Notes: generated by a model from the sequence alone, not told the origin. 31,170 nucleotides of DNA from Microbacter sp049976245 (GCA_049976245.1 JBMFIQ010000028.1:1-31170), one strand, 5' to 3'. Shown: positions 16,827 through 25,691, counted from the first letter of the stretch. Program-made: numbers and translations.

Positions 16827-17588
16827 TCAACGATCCTTTAAATCACCTAAAGGATATTCCTTGAACATGTGTTCAGCCATCCATTGATTGGCTTGATGAG
16901 GAGTCATTTTCCAACCGGAATTGCAGGTTGAAACGATTTCGACCACCGACGTTCCTTTTTTAGCCAACGTGTTTTCAAAAGCTTTTTTAATGGCTTTCTT
17001 TGCCTTCACCACGGCAGCAGGTGTGTGCACAGCCTGACGTGTGACATAACAAGTTCCTTCGAGCAAGGTCAAAACGTTTGAAATTTTCAAAGGAAATCCT
17101 GCCATGTGAACATCACGTCCGGCAGGCGATGTTGAAGTAACCATGCCTTCGATGGTAGTAGGTGCCATCTGACCACCGGTCATTCCGTAAATACCGTTAT
17201 TGATAAAAAAGATGGCAATGTTTTCACCACGGTTGCATGCATGAATTGTTTCGGCTGTCCCAATGGCTGCCAAATCACCGTCGCCCTGATAGGTGAAAAC
17301 ACATTTCTCGGGTAAAAGACGGTTGACGGCGGTAGCCAAAGCAGGTGCTCTTCCGTGAGCGGCTTCCTGCCAATCAATATCAATGTAATTGTAAGCAAAC
17401 ACGGCACATCCAACGGGAGCAATGCCAATGGTGATTTCCTGAATGCCTAATTCTTCAATCACTTCGGCGATTAATTTGTGCACAACGCCATGACTGCATC
17501 CCGGACAGTAATGCATGGGCGTATCGGTAAGCAAAGGTGTTTTTCCGTACACCTTATTGGCTGGTTGTATAATTTCTTCTAATGTCAT
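16827..17588 (-). CDS. korB: 2-oxoacid:ferredoxin oxidoreductase, beta (TPP) subunit
   Basis: Thiamine-diphosphate-binding beta subunit. The 253 residues include HYCPGCSHGVVHKL near the N-terminus (CPGC motif), the TPP/Mg signature GDGDLAAIG (102-110) through NNGIYGMTGGQ (130-140), and the PTT segment after it. It converts a 2-oxoacid plus CoA and oxidised ferredoxin into acyl-CoA and CO2 together with KorA, KorC and the KorD ferredoxin. It starts 52 nt after korA. Whether the main substrate is 2-oxoglutarate (Kor) or branched-chain oxoacids (Vor) cannot be settled from sequence. Confidence 0.94.
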   Translation of the reverse strand: MTLEEIIQPANKVYGKTPLLTDTPMHYCPGCSHGVVHKLIAEVIEELGIQEITIGIAPVGCAVFAYNYIDIDWQEAAHGRAPALATAVNRLLPEKCVFTYQGDGDLAAIGTAETIHACNRGENIAIFFINNGIYGMTGGQMAPTTIEGMVTSTSPAGRDVHMAGFPLKISNVLTLLEGTCYVTRQAVHTPAAVVKAKKAIKKAFENTLAKKGTSVVEIVSTCNSGWKMTPHQANQWMAEHMFKEYPLGDLKDR

Positions 17589-17640
17589 ACTTTTACTTTT
17601 AAAACAGGCTGTTCATCTCGCTGATTATTGTGCGATGAGA

Positions 17641-18720
17641 TCATGCCATTAATTTATTTTTCAGTGCGTTGACAATTTCTTCAGGAGTAGGAATCATCCC
17701 GCCGTAACGACCATAAAATTCGACTGGTACTTTTCCGTTCACCGACAAACGAACGTCCTCGACCATTTGACCGGCATTCATTTCTACCGAGAGCATGCCC
17801 TTCACCCGATCGGCATAACGGGAAAGTTCTTTCGAAGGATAAGGATAAAGCGTGATTGGTCTGAATAAACCGGCTTTTATCCCTTGTTGTCTCAATAATT
17901 CCACTGATTTTTGACAAATCCGGGCTGACGACCCAAAGGCTACCAATAAATACTCGGCATCTTCACATTGATACGTTTCGTAACGAACCTCGTTGGCTTC
18001 CACTTCACGATACTTGTTTTGCAAACGATCGTTGACCTTCTCCATTTCTTCGGACACCAAAGCCAGCGACGTGATAATGTTACGATCCGGACGTCCTTTT
18101 TTTCCTAAAGTTGCCCACGGATAAGCAGCTCTGATTTCATCTTCTGTCATTCTTGGTTTGTAGTCGGGTAATTGAACTTTCTCCATCATTTGTCCAATCA
18201 AGCCGTCAGAAAGCACCATAACAGGATTTCGATATTTAAATGCGATATCGAAAGCCAAACAGGTAAAATCAGCCATTTCCTGTACTGAAGCCGGAGCAAG
18301 CGTTATCAGCTTATAATCGCCGTGTCCTCCACCCTTGACTGTTTGAAAATAATCGGACTGGCTTGGTTGAATTGTTCCCAGTCCGGGCCCGCCTCGCGTT
18401 ACGTTCACTACCACACACGGCAACTCAGCTCCGGCAATGTATGAAATGCCTTCCTGCATCAAACTGATTCCTGGACTTGACGATGAAGTCATCACACGTT
18501 TACCACAGGCAGCTCCTCCATACACCATATTAATGGATGCGGTTTCACTTTCAGCCTGCAGCACCACCATGCCGGTTTTTTTCCAAGGCTCTAATGCCAT
18601 TAATGTTTCCAATACTTCTGATTGGGGCGTAATAGGATAACCAAAATAACCGTCACATCCGCAACGAATGGCTGCTTCAGCAACGGCTTCGTTTCCTTTC
18701 ATCAATTTTATTTCTTCCAT
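17641..18720 (-). CDS. korA: 2-oxoacid:ferredoxin oxidoreductase, alpha subunit
   Basis: Alpha subunit (pyrimidine-binding and transketolase C-terminal-like domains). The 359 residues start MEEIKLMKGNEAVAEAAIRC and include GYPITPQSEVLE, the SETASINMVYGGAACG segment, TSSSSPGISLMQEGISY, and RGGPGLGTIQPSQSDY, all typical of Kor/Vor alpha chains. The C-terminal third (about 250-355) has LLVAFGSSARI and GLFRPITLYPYP. Database entries for this type are often labelled VorB. It starts 6 nt after the korD ferredoxin stop, so the two are surely cotranscribed. Confidence 0.94.
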   Translation of the reverse strand: MEEIKLMKGNEAVAEAAIRCGCDGYFGYPITPQSEVLETLMALEPWKKTGMVVLQAESETASINMVYGGAACGKRVMTSSSSPGISLMQEGISYIAGAELPCVVVNVTRGGPGLGTIQPSQSDYFQTVKGGGHGDYKLITLAPASVQEMADFTCLAFDIAFKYRNPVMVLSDGLIGQMMEKVQLPDYKPRMTEDEIRAAYPWATLGKKGRPDRNIITSLALVSEEMEKVNDRLQNKYREVEANEVRYETYQCEDAEYLLVAFGSSARICQKSVELLRQQGIKAGLFRPITLYPYPSKELSRYADRVKGMLSVEMNAGQMVEDVRLSVNGKVPVEFYGRYGGMIPTPEEIVNALKNKLMA

Positions 18721-18726
18721 ATCGTA

Positions 18727-18951
18727 TCAACTTTTTACCCGATAGACCGTAATGCATGCATCCGGACAAACATAAGCACACAAGGCACAACCTGTGCACG
18801 CTTCTTCATTGGCCATGTAAGCATAATGATACCCCATCGAGTTGGTTTTTTGGTTCATTTCAAGCACATCGGAGGGACATGCCTCTTCACATAAATGGCA
18901 GCCTTTGCATCGCTCTACATTGACCACCACGGCTCCTCTGTTCTTTGCCAT
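18727..18951 (-). CDS. korD: 2[4Fe-4S] ferredoxin subunit of 2-oxoacid oxidoreductase
   Basis: A 74-residue delta subunit or ferredoxin with two complete 4Fe-4S motifs: CKGCHLCEEACP (about 17-28) and CTGCALCAYVCP (about 52-63). It passes electrons from the TPP site to ferredoxin. It is the first gene of the kor operon, just ahead of korA. A long leader (about 280 nt if the box at 19233-19240 is the promoter) precedes it. Confidence 0.94.
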   Translation of the reverse strand: MAKNRGAVVVNVERCKGCHLCEEACPSDVLEMNQKTNSMGYHYAYMANEEACTGCALCAYVCPDACITVYRVKS

Positions 18952-19082
18952 AACTTTTTATTTATTTTTGATTGAGTTTTAACTTTCCAATACTGTTGCG
19001 CAAATTTTGTTTTTACTTTCATCAAATCACCATAAGAGAACCTAAATCATCAAAGTCCGTTGAAGTGAGACGCAAATATTCA

Positions 19083-19115
19083 ATACGTCATCTTACATTG
19101 AAGCGTGTGGAACTC
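19083..19115 (-). repeat. Degenerate copy F of the leader repeat
   Basis: The minus strand GAGTTCCACACGCTTCAATG followed by GACGTATTG resembles the 3' half of the repeat, missing about 10 nt of the A-rich tract and with ATT instead of ATG after GACGT. It lies about 130 nt upstream of korD. Resemblance is by eye and may be partly chance. Confidence 0.4.
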
Positions 19116-19232
19116 ATTTTTCTTTTGCAAACAGCTTTTTGTTCAGGCTAACATCCATTTTGAAAATCCCGATGCTTTCCGGAGAAAAACACTCCTTCAA
19201 CAGACGCAACCTCAGTTTCTAAATTCAGTGGA

Positions 19233-19240
19233 CAAATGTA
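19233..19240 (-). promoter_or_regulatory. Candidate -7 box of kor operon promoter
   Basis: TACATTTG on the minus strand, the same octamer as before asnB, about 280 nt upstream of korD. No clear -33 element. Confidence 0.3.
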
Positions 19241-19641
19241 CCAATTGTTTTGAAGCAATATTCTTTTTTGATGTTAAAAAGGATAAAAACAATGACATTA
19301 TACTCTTAAATTACACATATTCAATATTTTATAAACATTATACTTGTAAGTTAAGAAAAAATTTCAAGATGAAAAACAAGGCAAAACATCTAAAAAACTA
19401 CTTGAGTAAACGCTTTTTTGGCCTGTGCTATTTTTATGATTTTCAATTTATAATATCCCAAGATGAATTCTTGATTCAAACATTTACGTTGCGCATGATT
19501 TCTTCATCGCCATCGATCCGATTCTCCTTTATCAAATGCCTTTTCTGTATAAAAAACTAAAGACAAAGCTTTCCTTTTGACGCAAAATATAAAAAATAGT
19601 TTAATATAAGTACCAATAAAAGCAAACATCATTTTCGTCTT

Positions 19642-19649
19642 TATCTTTG
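19642..19649 (+). promoter_or_regulatory. Candidate -7 box of C10 peptidase promoter
   Basis: TATCTTTG on the plus strand, followed by an AT-rich leader of about 250 nt before the preferred start. No TTG -33 at the usual spacing. Confidence 0.35.
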
Positions 19650-19900
19650 GAAAAAAATTTCATTTGAATGCTTCCCCCTCGTTTCACAACGCATTTGGGC
19701 AAAGACTTTTATAAATTGACGAAAAAATAATGTTGTTAACCCTGAGAACAAAACGGCCATCAAACTAAAAATAAACACATTATATACATATTATCACAAA
19801 CCATCTACCCTTCACCACCAAAAAAATTTAAAGCATGCAATTCATTCTTTACTTTCACACATTCAGAAAAAACGTTTCAAAATCGGTGTCATTGATCCAA

Positions 19901-22498
19901 ATGCATCGATTCCCCTTGTTCTTTGTTCTCTTTAGCATGGCGATTGGTTCGGTTGTAGCCAAACCAGTTACGCCAACTAAGGCAAAAGCCATGGCGCAAA
20001 AGTTTTATCAACAACGATTAACGCAAAGTGGCTTGGCGATTGCCCATCCTTCAATGCAAAAAGGCTTGTCACCTTCCGCATTCAAATTGGAATATGCTCA
20101 AGTGCGAAGCGGTCGCTCTGCAACGGTATCAGCGCCTACCACGGTTTCAGCCGACAGCATGGCCTATTTTTATGTTTTCAATGTTGGCAATAACAACGGA
20201 TTTGTGTTGGTCGCCGGTGACGATGGGGTCAAACCAATTTTAGGCTATGCTTTACAGGGAACATTCAATGCCAATCAAATCCCTTCGAACGTTCAAAGCT
20301 GGCTTAACATGTACAAAAATCAAATTAAAGCAGTGCAATCTGCTCCTACCGTCGTTTCTGACACGGTTCCCCGATTAACTGCTTCTAATACCGTCGTTTT
20401 ATCCGATTCTGTTGCTCCGTTATTAGGCCAATTGATGTGGGATCAAGATATTCCTTACAACATACTCTGTCCGTACAACAGCACGGCGAAACAACATACT
20501 GAAACCGGATGCGTTGCAACAGCCATGGCTCAAATCATGAAATATTATCAATGGCCTGTCACCGGCAAAGGATCAAACAGCTACACCGACGGTTCATACG
20601 GAACGCTTTCGGTCAATTTTGCCAATGTGACGTACGATTGGAACAACATGCTCAACAGTTACGGAGCCACGACGACCGGAAAACAGGACACGGCAGTGGC
20701 AACTTTAATGTACGATTGCGGCGTAGCGGTCAACATGCAATACGATCTTGCCGCCAATGGTGGCAGTTCTGCCAGCACCAGCGATGCGGGCAATGCACTG
20801 ATCAACTATTTTCAATATGACTCGGGCATTCAGTCATACGACAGAAGCCTCTATAACGAAACGCAATGGGAATTACTGCTTCAAAATGAACTCAAAAACC
20901 AACGCCCTGTCCTCTATGCCGGCACTGCCGACAGCTTAGGTCATGCATTTGTCATCGACGGATTTGACAGCAACGATCTCTACCATATTAATTGGGGCTG
21001 GGGCGGACTTTTCAACGGCTATTTTGAGTTGACCGCACTCAATCCTGATTGGGCGGGAAACATCCTCACTTTAGGCGGATACAGCACCGATCAACAAATG
21101 ATTGCCGGCATACAAAAACCCGTTGGAACATCTCACGTCAGCTATCAACTTGGAACATACGACCAAGGAATGACCACATCAACAAACTACTTAAATTCCA
21201 TTTCAACTCAAACTTTTAACGTCAGTTATGGATTGATGAACTTTGGCATTAATGCATACTCAGGGAAAATTGGCGTTGGCTTGTTTCAAAACGGCACCTT
21301 TGTTAAATCATTGGCTTCTCGTTCCATTTCAGGTTTGGGATCATATTACTATTACTCATCTCTTGGTTTTAACAATCTTTCAATTTCGGGAACCACTTCA
21401 GGCACTTATCAACTTTACGCCATCTATCAACCAGCCGACTCCACCACATGGAGCATCATCAAACAAAGCGGATCCTACAATAACACTCTGACCGTCAACA
21501 TCAACGGAACAACGGCAACCATTCAAAAATCAACGCCGATGCCGTTGCTCACATTGACACAACCGGTTCAGATGATGCAAAATGCTTATCAAAATAAGAC
21601 AACAGTTGTCAATGTGACGATTCAAAACAGCGGGGTTGACTTTAATTCCTATCTTTCCCTGTACCTCTATTCCAAAACCGATTCGGCTACAAATCATCAG
21701 GTGCTTCAACAAGGCGTACTGTGTATTCCTGCAGGAAGCACGCAAACCGTCACTTTTGCGGGAGTCGTCAACTGCCCTCCGGGTACTTATTATGCCGTTG
21801 CCATGGCCGACAGCACCAACAACGGATCGACCACAACGTATCAAATGCTAAAACCGACAACGGAAAATCCGATTTCATTCAATGTGTTCAAAACTCCGGG
21901 ATCGCCCAACTTGGTTGTCACTACGCCCATTGCTTTTACCAACGGATCATCACAATTATACAACAATCAGCCGATCTCCATTACGGCAACCATTCAAAAC
22001 AAAGGCGGCTATTTTGATTCAACGCTCGTTGCTTTTGTTTTCCCTGTCAAAGGCGGCTCATCGTTGACAACACTGAATCCGCAAACGGTTTTTCTGGATT
22101 CTCTCCAAACCAAAACCATTGTTCTGACAGGCACCATTGATCTGAATCCGGGTTCCTATTTCTTTGGATTGTTCTACTATGCCGGCGGATGGATTGAATG
22201 CACGCCGTTGAATCAAGCCGAATTGCCATTTACACTCAATGCCCTGAACACAGCCATCACGAACGTTGCAACCCAATCGCTGACAATTTTCCCCAATCCT
22301 GCTACCACCACTTTGTACATTGAAGGAATGGAAAATCAACCAACACAAGTTTTCATTTTTGACATCAGCGGAAAAATGGTACTCAATCAACAATTGTCAT
22401 CGTCATTTATTGACATCGGAGCATTGGCCAAAGGCCTCTATGTGTTGCAAATACGAAACAACACCAACGTTAAAAACATTCAATTTATCAAAAACTGA
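19901..22498 (+). CDS. Secreted C10 (streptopain-like) cysteine peptidase with T9SS sorting domain
   Basis: Extracellular papain-fold peptidase. From the ATG at 19901 (MHRFPLFFVLFSMAIGSVVA) it has 865 residues with a clean signal peptide. An in-frame ATG at 19835 would add 22 residues ahead of the signal. A pro-region (about 25-170) resembles the Spi/C10 propeptide (GNNNGFVLVAGDDGVKPILG). The catalytic domain holds Cys204 in TETGCVATAMAQIMKYYQWP and His348 in GHAFVIDGFD, followed by HINWGWGG. A long region (about 400-780) of beta-rich, CARDB-like segments follows. The last roughly 75 residues are a type A sorting domain (FPNPATTTLYIEG, DISGKMV, GLYVLQI), so export by the type IX system to the surface or medium is expected. 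Related enzymes include streptopain, interpain and periodontain; substrate not known. Confidence 0.9.
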   Translation: MHRFPLFFVLFSMAIGSVVAKPVTPTKAKAMAQKFYQQRLTQSGLAIAHPSMQKGLSPSAFKLEYAQVRSGRSATVSAPTTVSADSMAYFYVFNVGNNNGFVLVAGDDGVKPILGYALQGTFNANQIPSNVQSWLNMYKNQIKAVQSAPTVVSDTVPRLTASNTVVLSDSVAPLLGQLMWDQDIPYNILCPYNSTAKQHTETGCVATAMAQIMKYYQWPVTGKGSNSYTDGSYGTLSVNFANVTYDWNNMLNSYGATTTGKQDTAVATLMYDCGVAVNMQYDLAANGGSSASTSDAGNALINYFQYDSGIQSYDRSLYNETQWELLLQNELKNQRPVLYAGTADSLGHAFVIDGFDSNDLYHINWGWGGLFNGYFELTALNPDWAGNILTLGGYSTDQQMIAGIQKPVGTSHVSYQLGTYDQGMTTSTNYLNSISTQTFNVSYGLMNFGINAYSGKIGVGLFQNGTFVKSLASRSISGLGSYYYYSSLGFNNLSISGTTSGTYQLYAIYQPADSTTWSIIKQSGSYNNTLTVNINGTTATIQKSTPMPLLTLTQPVQMMQNAYQNKTTVVNVTIQNSGVDFNSYLSLYLYSKTDSATNHQVLQQGVLCIPAGSTQTVTFAGVVNCPPGTYYAVAMADSTNNGSTTTYQMLKPTTENPISFNVFKTPGSPNLVVTTPIAFTNGSSQLYNNQPISITATIQNKGGYFDSTLVAFVFPVKGGSSLTTLNPQTVFLDSLQTKTIVLTGTIDLNPGSYFFGLFYYAGGWIECTPLNQAELPFTLNALNTAITNVATQSLTIFPNPATTTLYIEGMENQPTQVFIFDISGKMVLNQQLSSSFIDIGALAKGLYVLQIRNNTNVKNIQFIKN

Positions 22499-22500
22499 GA

Positions 22501-22538
22501 AAAAAGCCTTGCCTGAATAATCAGGCAAGGCTTTTTTG
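22501..22538. terminator. Bidirectional terminator between C10 peptidase and pspC
   Basis: A perfect 11-bp stem GCCTTGCCTGA/TCAGGCAAGGC with a 4-nt loop is flanked by A6 and T6. It lies 2 nt past the peptidase stop and 22 nt past the pspC-like stop, so it serves both converging genes. Confidence 0.95.
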
Positions 22539-22559
22539 CAAGAAAATCCATCACGGCCA

Positions 22560-23678
22560 TTACATCCAACACCATCCTCCATGAACAAGAAAAATGTTGA
22601 AGCTCAGACCAATTAACACAAGAAAAGCAATCAGCCAAAGAATAAAAGCAGCCCATTTACTTCGACTCGACAGTGAAGATTGTCCCGACATCATTTGAAC
22701 GGCAGCATAAAACAACATATAAACCGGCACACCGATAAAAAAGAGCAACGCCAACAATGTAAAAATTAAATGAGCATTGGATGCCCACAACACGCTGACG
22801 GTTTGCAATCCGTCCGGAACATTCAAAACCAACCATGATGGCGCTGCAATGGCCACGATCAAAACAATGAATAAAGCAAAAACAATCACTGCTCCAACAA
22901 AACCAACCAACCCGGCTATTATTGCCAAAATGGTTTTCAATACGCCTTGCAAAACATTGTTCCCACGATGCTTACCGGCGTTCACTTCCGAAGAACGTGC
23001 AAAAGTTTCAACTTTTTCTTTCATCCGTTTCGCTTCAGCGCTCATTTGCTGCTTTTTTTTATCCAACGATTCGGAATTTACATATTTTTGAAACCGATCT
23101 TTCATTTGAGCCGCTTCGGCTTTCAAGTTTTCGATGGTCACATCAATGCCCCTCATTTCCAATCGCTGCGCTGTCGTTTCGGCTCTCGGTATCACCAACC
23201 AAAGCACCAAATAAATAGGGATGATGGTACCAACACCCAACAAAACCAAGATCACAAACAGGATGCGCAACCACACCACATCCATATTGAGATAAATGGC
23301 TAAGCCACTTAAAATACCTGCCAAAAAAGCATTTTCGGGATCACGATAGAGACGACGGTGCGGCTTGTGTGACTCTTTAGGAGCTTCCGTCGATGAATCA
23401 GCCGACGCTTCGGTTTCTTCGCCATAATCGGACGGATGACCCATCACTTGAATGATTTCTTCCACCATTTCAACAGTCACCACTTGCCCCGATCGATGAA
23501 TGCGCTCCAAAAGCAGTTCAGCAATGCGCGCCTCAATATCATTCATAATTTCTTTTTGACCGGGTTCGTTATGGAGATGATCCGAAACAGCATCCAAATA
23601 TTGACGCAATACCTCAAAAGCGTCCTCATCGATTTGAAAAACAGAACCGTTTAGATTCATTGAAATTGTTTTCTTCAT
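22560..23678 (-). CDS. PspC-domain membrane protein
   Basis: A 372-residue inner-membrane protein. The N-terminal cytosolic part (about 1-105) carries NEPGQKEIMNDIEARIAELL, a segment common in Bacteroidota PspC proteins. The PspC domain (about 108-175) reads RRLYRDPENAFLAGILSGLA then WLRILFVILVLLGVGTIIPI. After a charged, coiled-coil-prone linker (about 185-235) come three or four more TM helices to the C-terminus (about 240-368). PspC proteins sense or modulate envelope stress, but the Bacteroidota forms are uncharacterised. It follows padR by 73 nt on the same strand; padR-pspC pairs are frequent, which suggests PadR controls it. Confidence 0.88.
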   Translation of the reverse strand: MKKTISMNLNGSVFQIDEDAFEVLRQYLDAVSDHLHNEPGQKEIMNDIEARIAELLLERIHRSGQVVTVEMVEEIIQVMGHPSDYGEETEASADSSTEAPKESHKPHRRLYRDPENAFLAGILSGLAIYLNMDVVWLRILFVILVLLGVGTIIPIYLVLWLVIPRAETTAQRLEMRGIDVTIENLKAEAAQMKDRFQKYVNSESLDKKKQQMSAEAKRMKEKVETFARSSEVNAGKHRGNNVLQGVLKTILAIIAGLVGFVGAVIVFALFIVLIVAIAAPSWLVLNVPDGLQTVSVLWASNAHLIFTLLALLFFIGVPVYMLFYAAVQMMSGQSSLSSRSKWAAFILWLIAFLVLIGLSFNIFLVHGGWCWM

Positions 23679-23751
23679 AGTGAAAAATTTAGTTTATAAA
23701 GAGGATTTTATCGCTATCCGGCATTCAAGGCCGACTCCTTTCTTTTCTCGT

Positions 23752-24156
23752 TCATCCTTCCGTGTGCTCATTTTGCTCCAAACTTGAAGCATCGGCTTTC
23801 AAGGCATTGATGGTGTCGCTCAACTCTTGCCACGATTGTTCCAACGCAGCCAAAAACGATTTACCCTGCTCCGTCAACGAATAATATTTTCGCGGCGGCC
23901 CCTGCGTCGATTCTTCCCATTGATATGACAATAAATCACTGTTTTTCAAACGGGTCAACAACGGATAAAGTGTACCTTCCACCACAATGATATGAGCTTG
24001 CTTGAGCGTCAAAATGATGTCAGGGGCATACGACGGTTTTTTATTCAGAATCAACAATATGCAATATTCCAAAATCCCTTTTCGCATTTGCGATTGTACG
24101 TTCTCAAGCTGTAATACTTTGATTGTTTGATTATTTTGAATCATATTGCTTTCCAT
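23752..24156 (-). CDS. PadR-family transcriptional regulator
   Basis: A winged-helix DNA-binding repressor of 134 residues from the ATG at 24156 (MESNMIQNNQTIK). It has the PadR core: MRKGILEYCILLILNKKPSYAPDIIL (split by a turn), VVEGTLYPLLTRLKNSDLL (recognition helix and wing) and GPPRKYYSLTEQGKSFL (wing). The candidate -7 box at 24175-24182 would put transcription near 24168, which excludes a longer frame opening at 24210. A start four codons later (24144) is equally possible. It probably autoregulates padR-pspC. Confidence 0.9.
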   Translation of the reverse strand: MESNMIQNNQTIKVLQLENVQSQMRKGILEYCILLILNKKPSYAPDIILTLKQAHIIVVEGTLYPLLTRLKNSDLLSYQWEESTQGPPRKYYSLTEQGKSFLAALEQSWQELSDTINALKADASSLEQNEHTEG

Positions 24157-24174
24157 TTTTGATGATTGACAGCG

Positions 24175-24182
24175 CAAAGATA
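24175..24182 (-). promoter_or_regulatory. Candidate -7 box of padR promoter
   Basis: TATCTTTG on the minus strand, about 19 nt upstream of the chosen padR ATG. No good -33 box; such promoters often need an activator or are weak. Confidence 0.4.
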
Positions 24183-24459
24183 GGAAGAAAAATAATACTA
24201 TGTTATGCACACTACTATATTTAATGTTTTTTATTTTTTAAAGAGGCCATAAAGGGTTGAACTTCGAACATCAACAAAAGATGTATCAAACAAAACAACA
24301 TAAAAACAAACCCGCTTCAAAGAGATAAAATAGATTGAAAATAAAAGATAACAGCACCAAAGTACCTCAGAAGGTGAAATCGAACGTGGAAGGGAGGGCA
24401 ACAAAAGAAGAAAAAAAATAAAAATAAATTTAAAACTAAACAAAAGATGAATTGAAGCA

Positions 24460-24490
24460 TTGCATGACAATCATTTTATGTATATTTTTG
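24460..24490 (+). promoter_or_regulatory. Candidate argR promoter (TTG-N20-TATTTTTG)
   Basis: TTG at 24460-24462 and TATTTTTG at 24483-24490 are 20 nt apart, fitting the Bacteroidota consensus. Transcription would start near 24497, about 20 nt before the argR ATG and over the ARG-box-like sequence. Confidence 0.5.
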
Positions 24491-24498
24491 CACTTTAA

Positions 24499-24516
24499 TT
24501 TGTATATAAATTCATC
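24499..24516 (+). promoter_or_regulatory. ARG-box-like operator before argR
   Basis: TGTATATAAATTCA (24501-24514) fits the ArgR half-site pattern TGAAT-N4-ATTCA with one mismatch. It overlaps the predicted transcription start, so autorepression by ArgR is likely. The consensus used is that of enterobacteria and Bacillus. Confidence 0.5.
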
Positions 24517-24993
24517 ATGGCAAAAAAAGCACGTCTCGACAAAATCAAGGAAATCATTGCTTCCTTTACCATCAGCAGTCAGGAAGAACTTCTGAGAGTA
24601 TTGAAATCCAATGGGTTTGAGTTGACACAAGCAACGTTATCGCGTGATTTGAAGCAACTCAAAGTGTCAAAAGTTCCCACAGCCAACGGTTATCGTTATT
24701 CGCTTTCCAGTAAAGTGGTAGATTATGGGCGTGGCAAAAGCACTCCATCCAAGATAGCCAAACAGGCAGGCATTCTTTCTTTAGCATTCACCGGTTCGAT
24801 GGCCATCATCAAAACGCACCCCGGCTATGCCAGTGCTTTAGCGTGGAGCATTGACAATTATGCCGACGAACGCATCTTGGGGACCATTGCCGGCGACGAC
24901 ACCATTTTTATTGCCATCAACGAGAAAAATTCACGAAAAGAGATTCTCACACTGTTGGGTGAAATATTTCCTGAACTGGCCGCCGAAGAATGA
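24517..24993 (+). CDS. argR: Arginine repressor
   Basis: Arginine-dependent hexameric repressor of arginine biosynthesis. The 158 residues have an N-terminal winged helix (about 1-70) with the recognition-helix motif TQATLSRDLKQL (about 38-49) and a C-terminal oligomerisation/arginine-binding domain ending in the family signature GTIAGDDTIFIAI (about 122-134). Length is normal. It leads argR-GNAT-argG (53 nt then 52 nt gaps), a typical Bacteroidota arg cluster, and has an ARG-box-like sequence over its own start. Confidence 0.95.
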   Translation: MAKKARLDKIKEIIASFTISSQEELLRVLKSNGFELTQATLSRDLKQLKVSKVPTANGYRYSLSSKVVDYGRGKSTPSKIAKQAGILSLAFTGSMAIIKTHPGYASALAWSIDNYADERILGTIAGDDTIFIAINEKNSRKEILTLLGEIFPELAAEE

Positions 24994-25046
24994 CGACCAA
25001 CGTTTAATTGTTTTAAATTTACGAATCAATTCATCATTTACAAAAC

Positions 25047-25691
25047 ATGTCAGAAATTTCAAACATCGAAATTACCGTAGCAGGCGAACAACATTTCAAA
25101 TATGTTGACACCATCCTGGAAACCATCAGCGAAGCAGCCGCTAAAAGAGGAACCGGCATTGCCAAACGTTCGCCCGAGTACATCCAAAACAAAATGAAAG
25201 AAGGCAAAGCCATCATTGCCCTTCAGGGAGATGAATTTGCCGGATTTTGTTACATTGAAAGCTGGAGCGACAAACAATTTGTAGCTAACTCGGGGTTAAT
25301 CGTGGTCGAAAAATTCAGAGGTCAAGGATTGGCCAAGTCCATCAAAAAAAGATCCTTTGAACTTTCGCGTCAACTTTATCCCAATGCAAAACTATTCGGG
25401 CTAACCACCGGATTGGCCGTGATGAAAATCAATTCAGAACTGGGATACCGACCAGTTACTTTTTCGGAACTGACGCAGGATGCCGAATTTTGGAAAGGAT
25501 GCGAAGCATGTGTTAACTTTGACATTTTGAAACGTAACAATTACAAAATGTGCCTTTGCACCGGCATGTTGTACGATCCGTCGGAACACATTTCCGCATC
25601 GAAAAAACAGGCAGCATGGAAAAAAGTCTTTTCGCAATTGGTTCCCAAGCCACTCAAAAAGCAGGTCAAAAAAATCGTTCCACAAAAATAG
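25047..25691 (+). CDS. GNAT acyltransferase, candidate N-acyl-glutamate synthase
   Basis: A 214-residue GNAT-fold acyltransferase. The acyl-CoA pyrophosphate loop is RGQGLAKS (91-98), preceded by the beta strands AFYI-like FAGFCYIESW and SGLIVVEKF. A basic, Lys-rich tail (AWKKVFSQL...KPLKKQVKKIVPQK) follows. Its place between argR and argG suggests it performs the first step of arginine synthesis, acylating glutamate. In Bacteroides the pathway runs through N-succinylated intermediates, so an N-succinylglutamate synthase is as likely as an N-acetyl one. The sequence shows the GNAT fold; the substrate is inferred from context. Confidence 0.8.
   Translation: MSEISNIEITVAGEQHFKYVDTILETISEAAAKRGTGIAKRSPEYIQNKMKEGKAIIALQGDEFAGFCYIESWSDKQFVANSGLIVVEKFRGQGLAKSIKKRSFELSRQLYPNAKLFGLTTGLAVMKINSELGYRPVTFSELTQDAEFWKGCEACVNFDILKRNNYKMCLCTGMLYDPSEHISASKKQAAWKKVFSQLVPKPLKKQVKKIVPQK

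Larger units (their letters stand above)
18952..19900. other. Intergenic region between kor operon and C10 peptidase
   Basis: About 950 bp without a convincing gene, between divergent units. It contains a degenerate leader repeat (F), a TACATTTG box toward kor, and a TATCTTTG box toward the peptidase. A plus-strand frame at 19105-19560 is low-complexity, rich in Phe, Lys and Ile, and matches nothing I recognise; it crosses the kor promoter region and is probably not coding. Confidence 0.5.
24157..24516. other. Divergent padR/argR intergenic region
   Basis: These 360 bp of AT-rich DNA hold the padR promoter at one end and the argR promoter and ARG box at the other. Between them (about 24190-24450) I see no gene and no clear hairpin. 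Confidence 0.55.

Noticed and set aside
19105..19560. 151-codon plus-strand frame between kor and the C10 peptidase
   Set aside because: Low-complexity Phe/Lys/Ile-rich translation with no family resemblance; runs through the likely kor promoter and degenerate repeat F.
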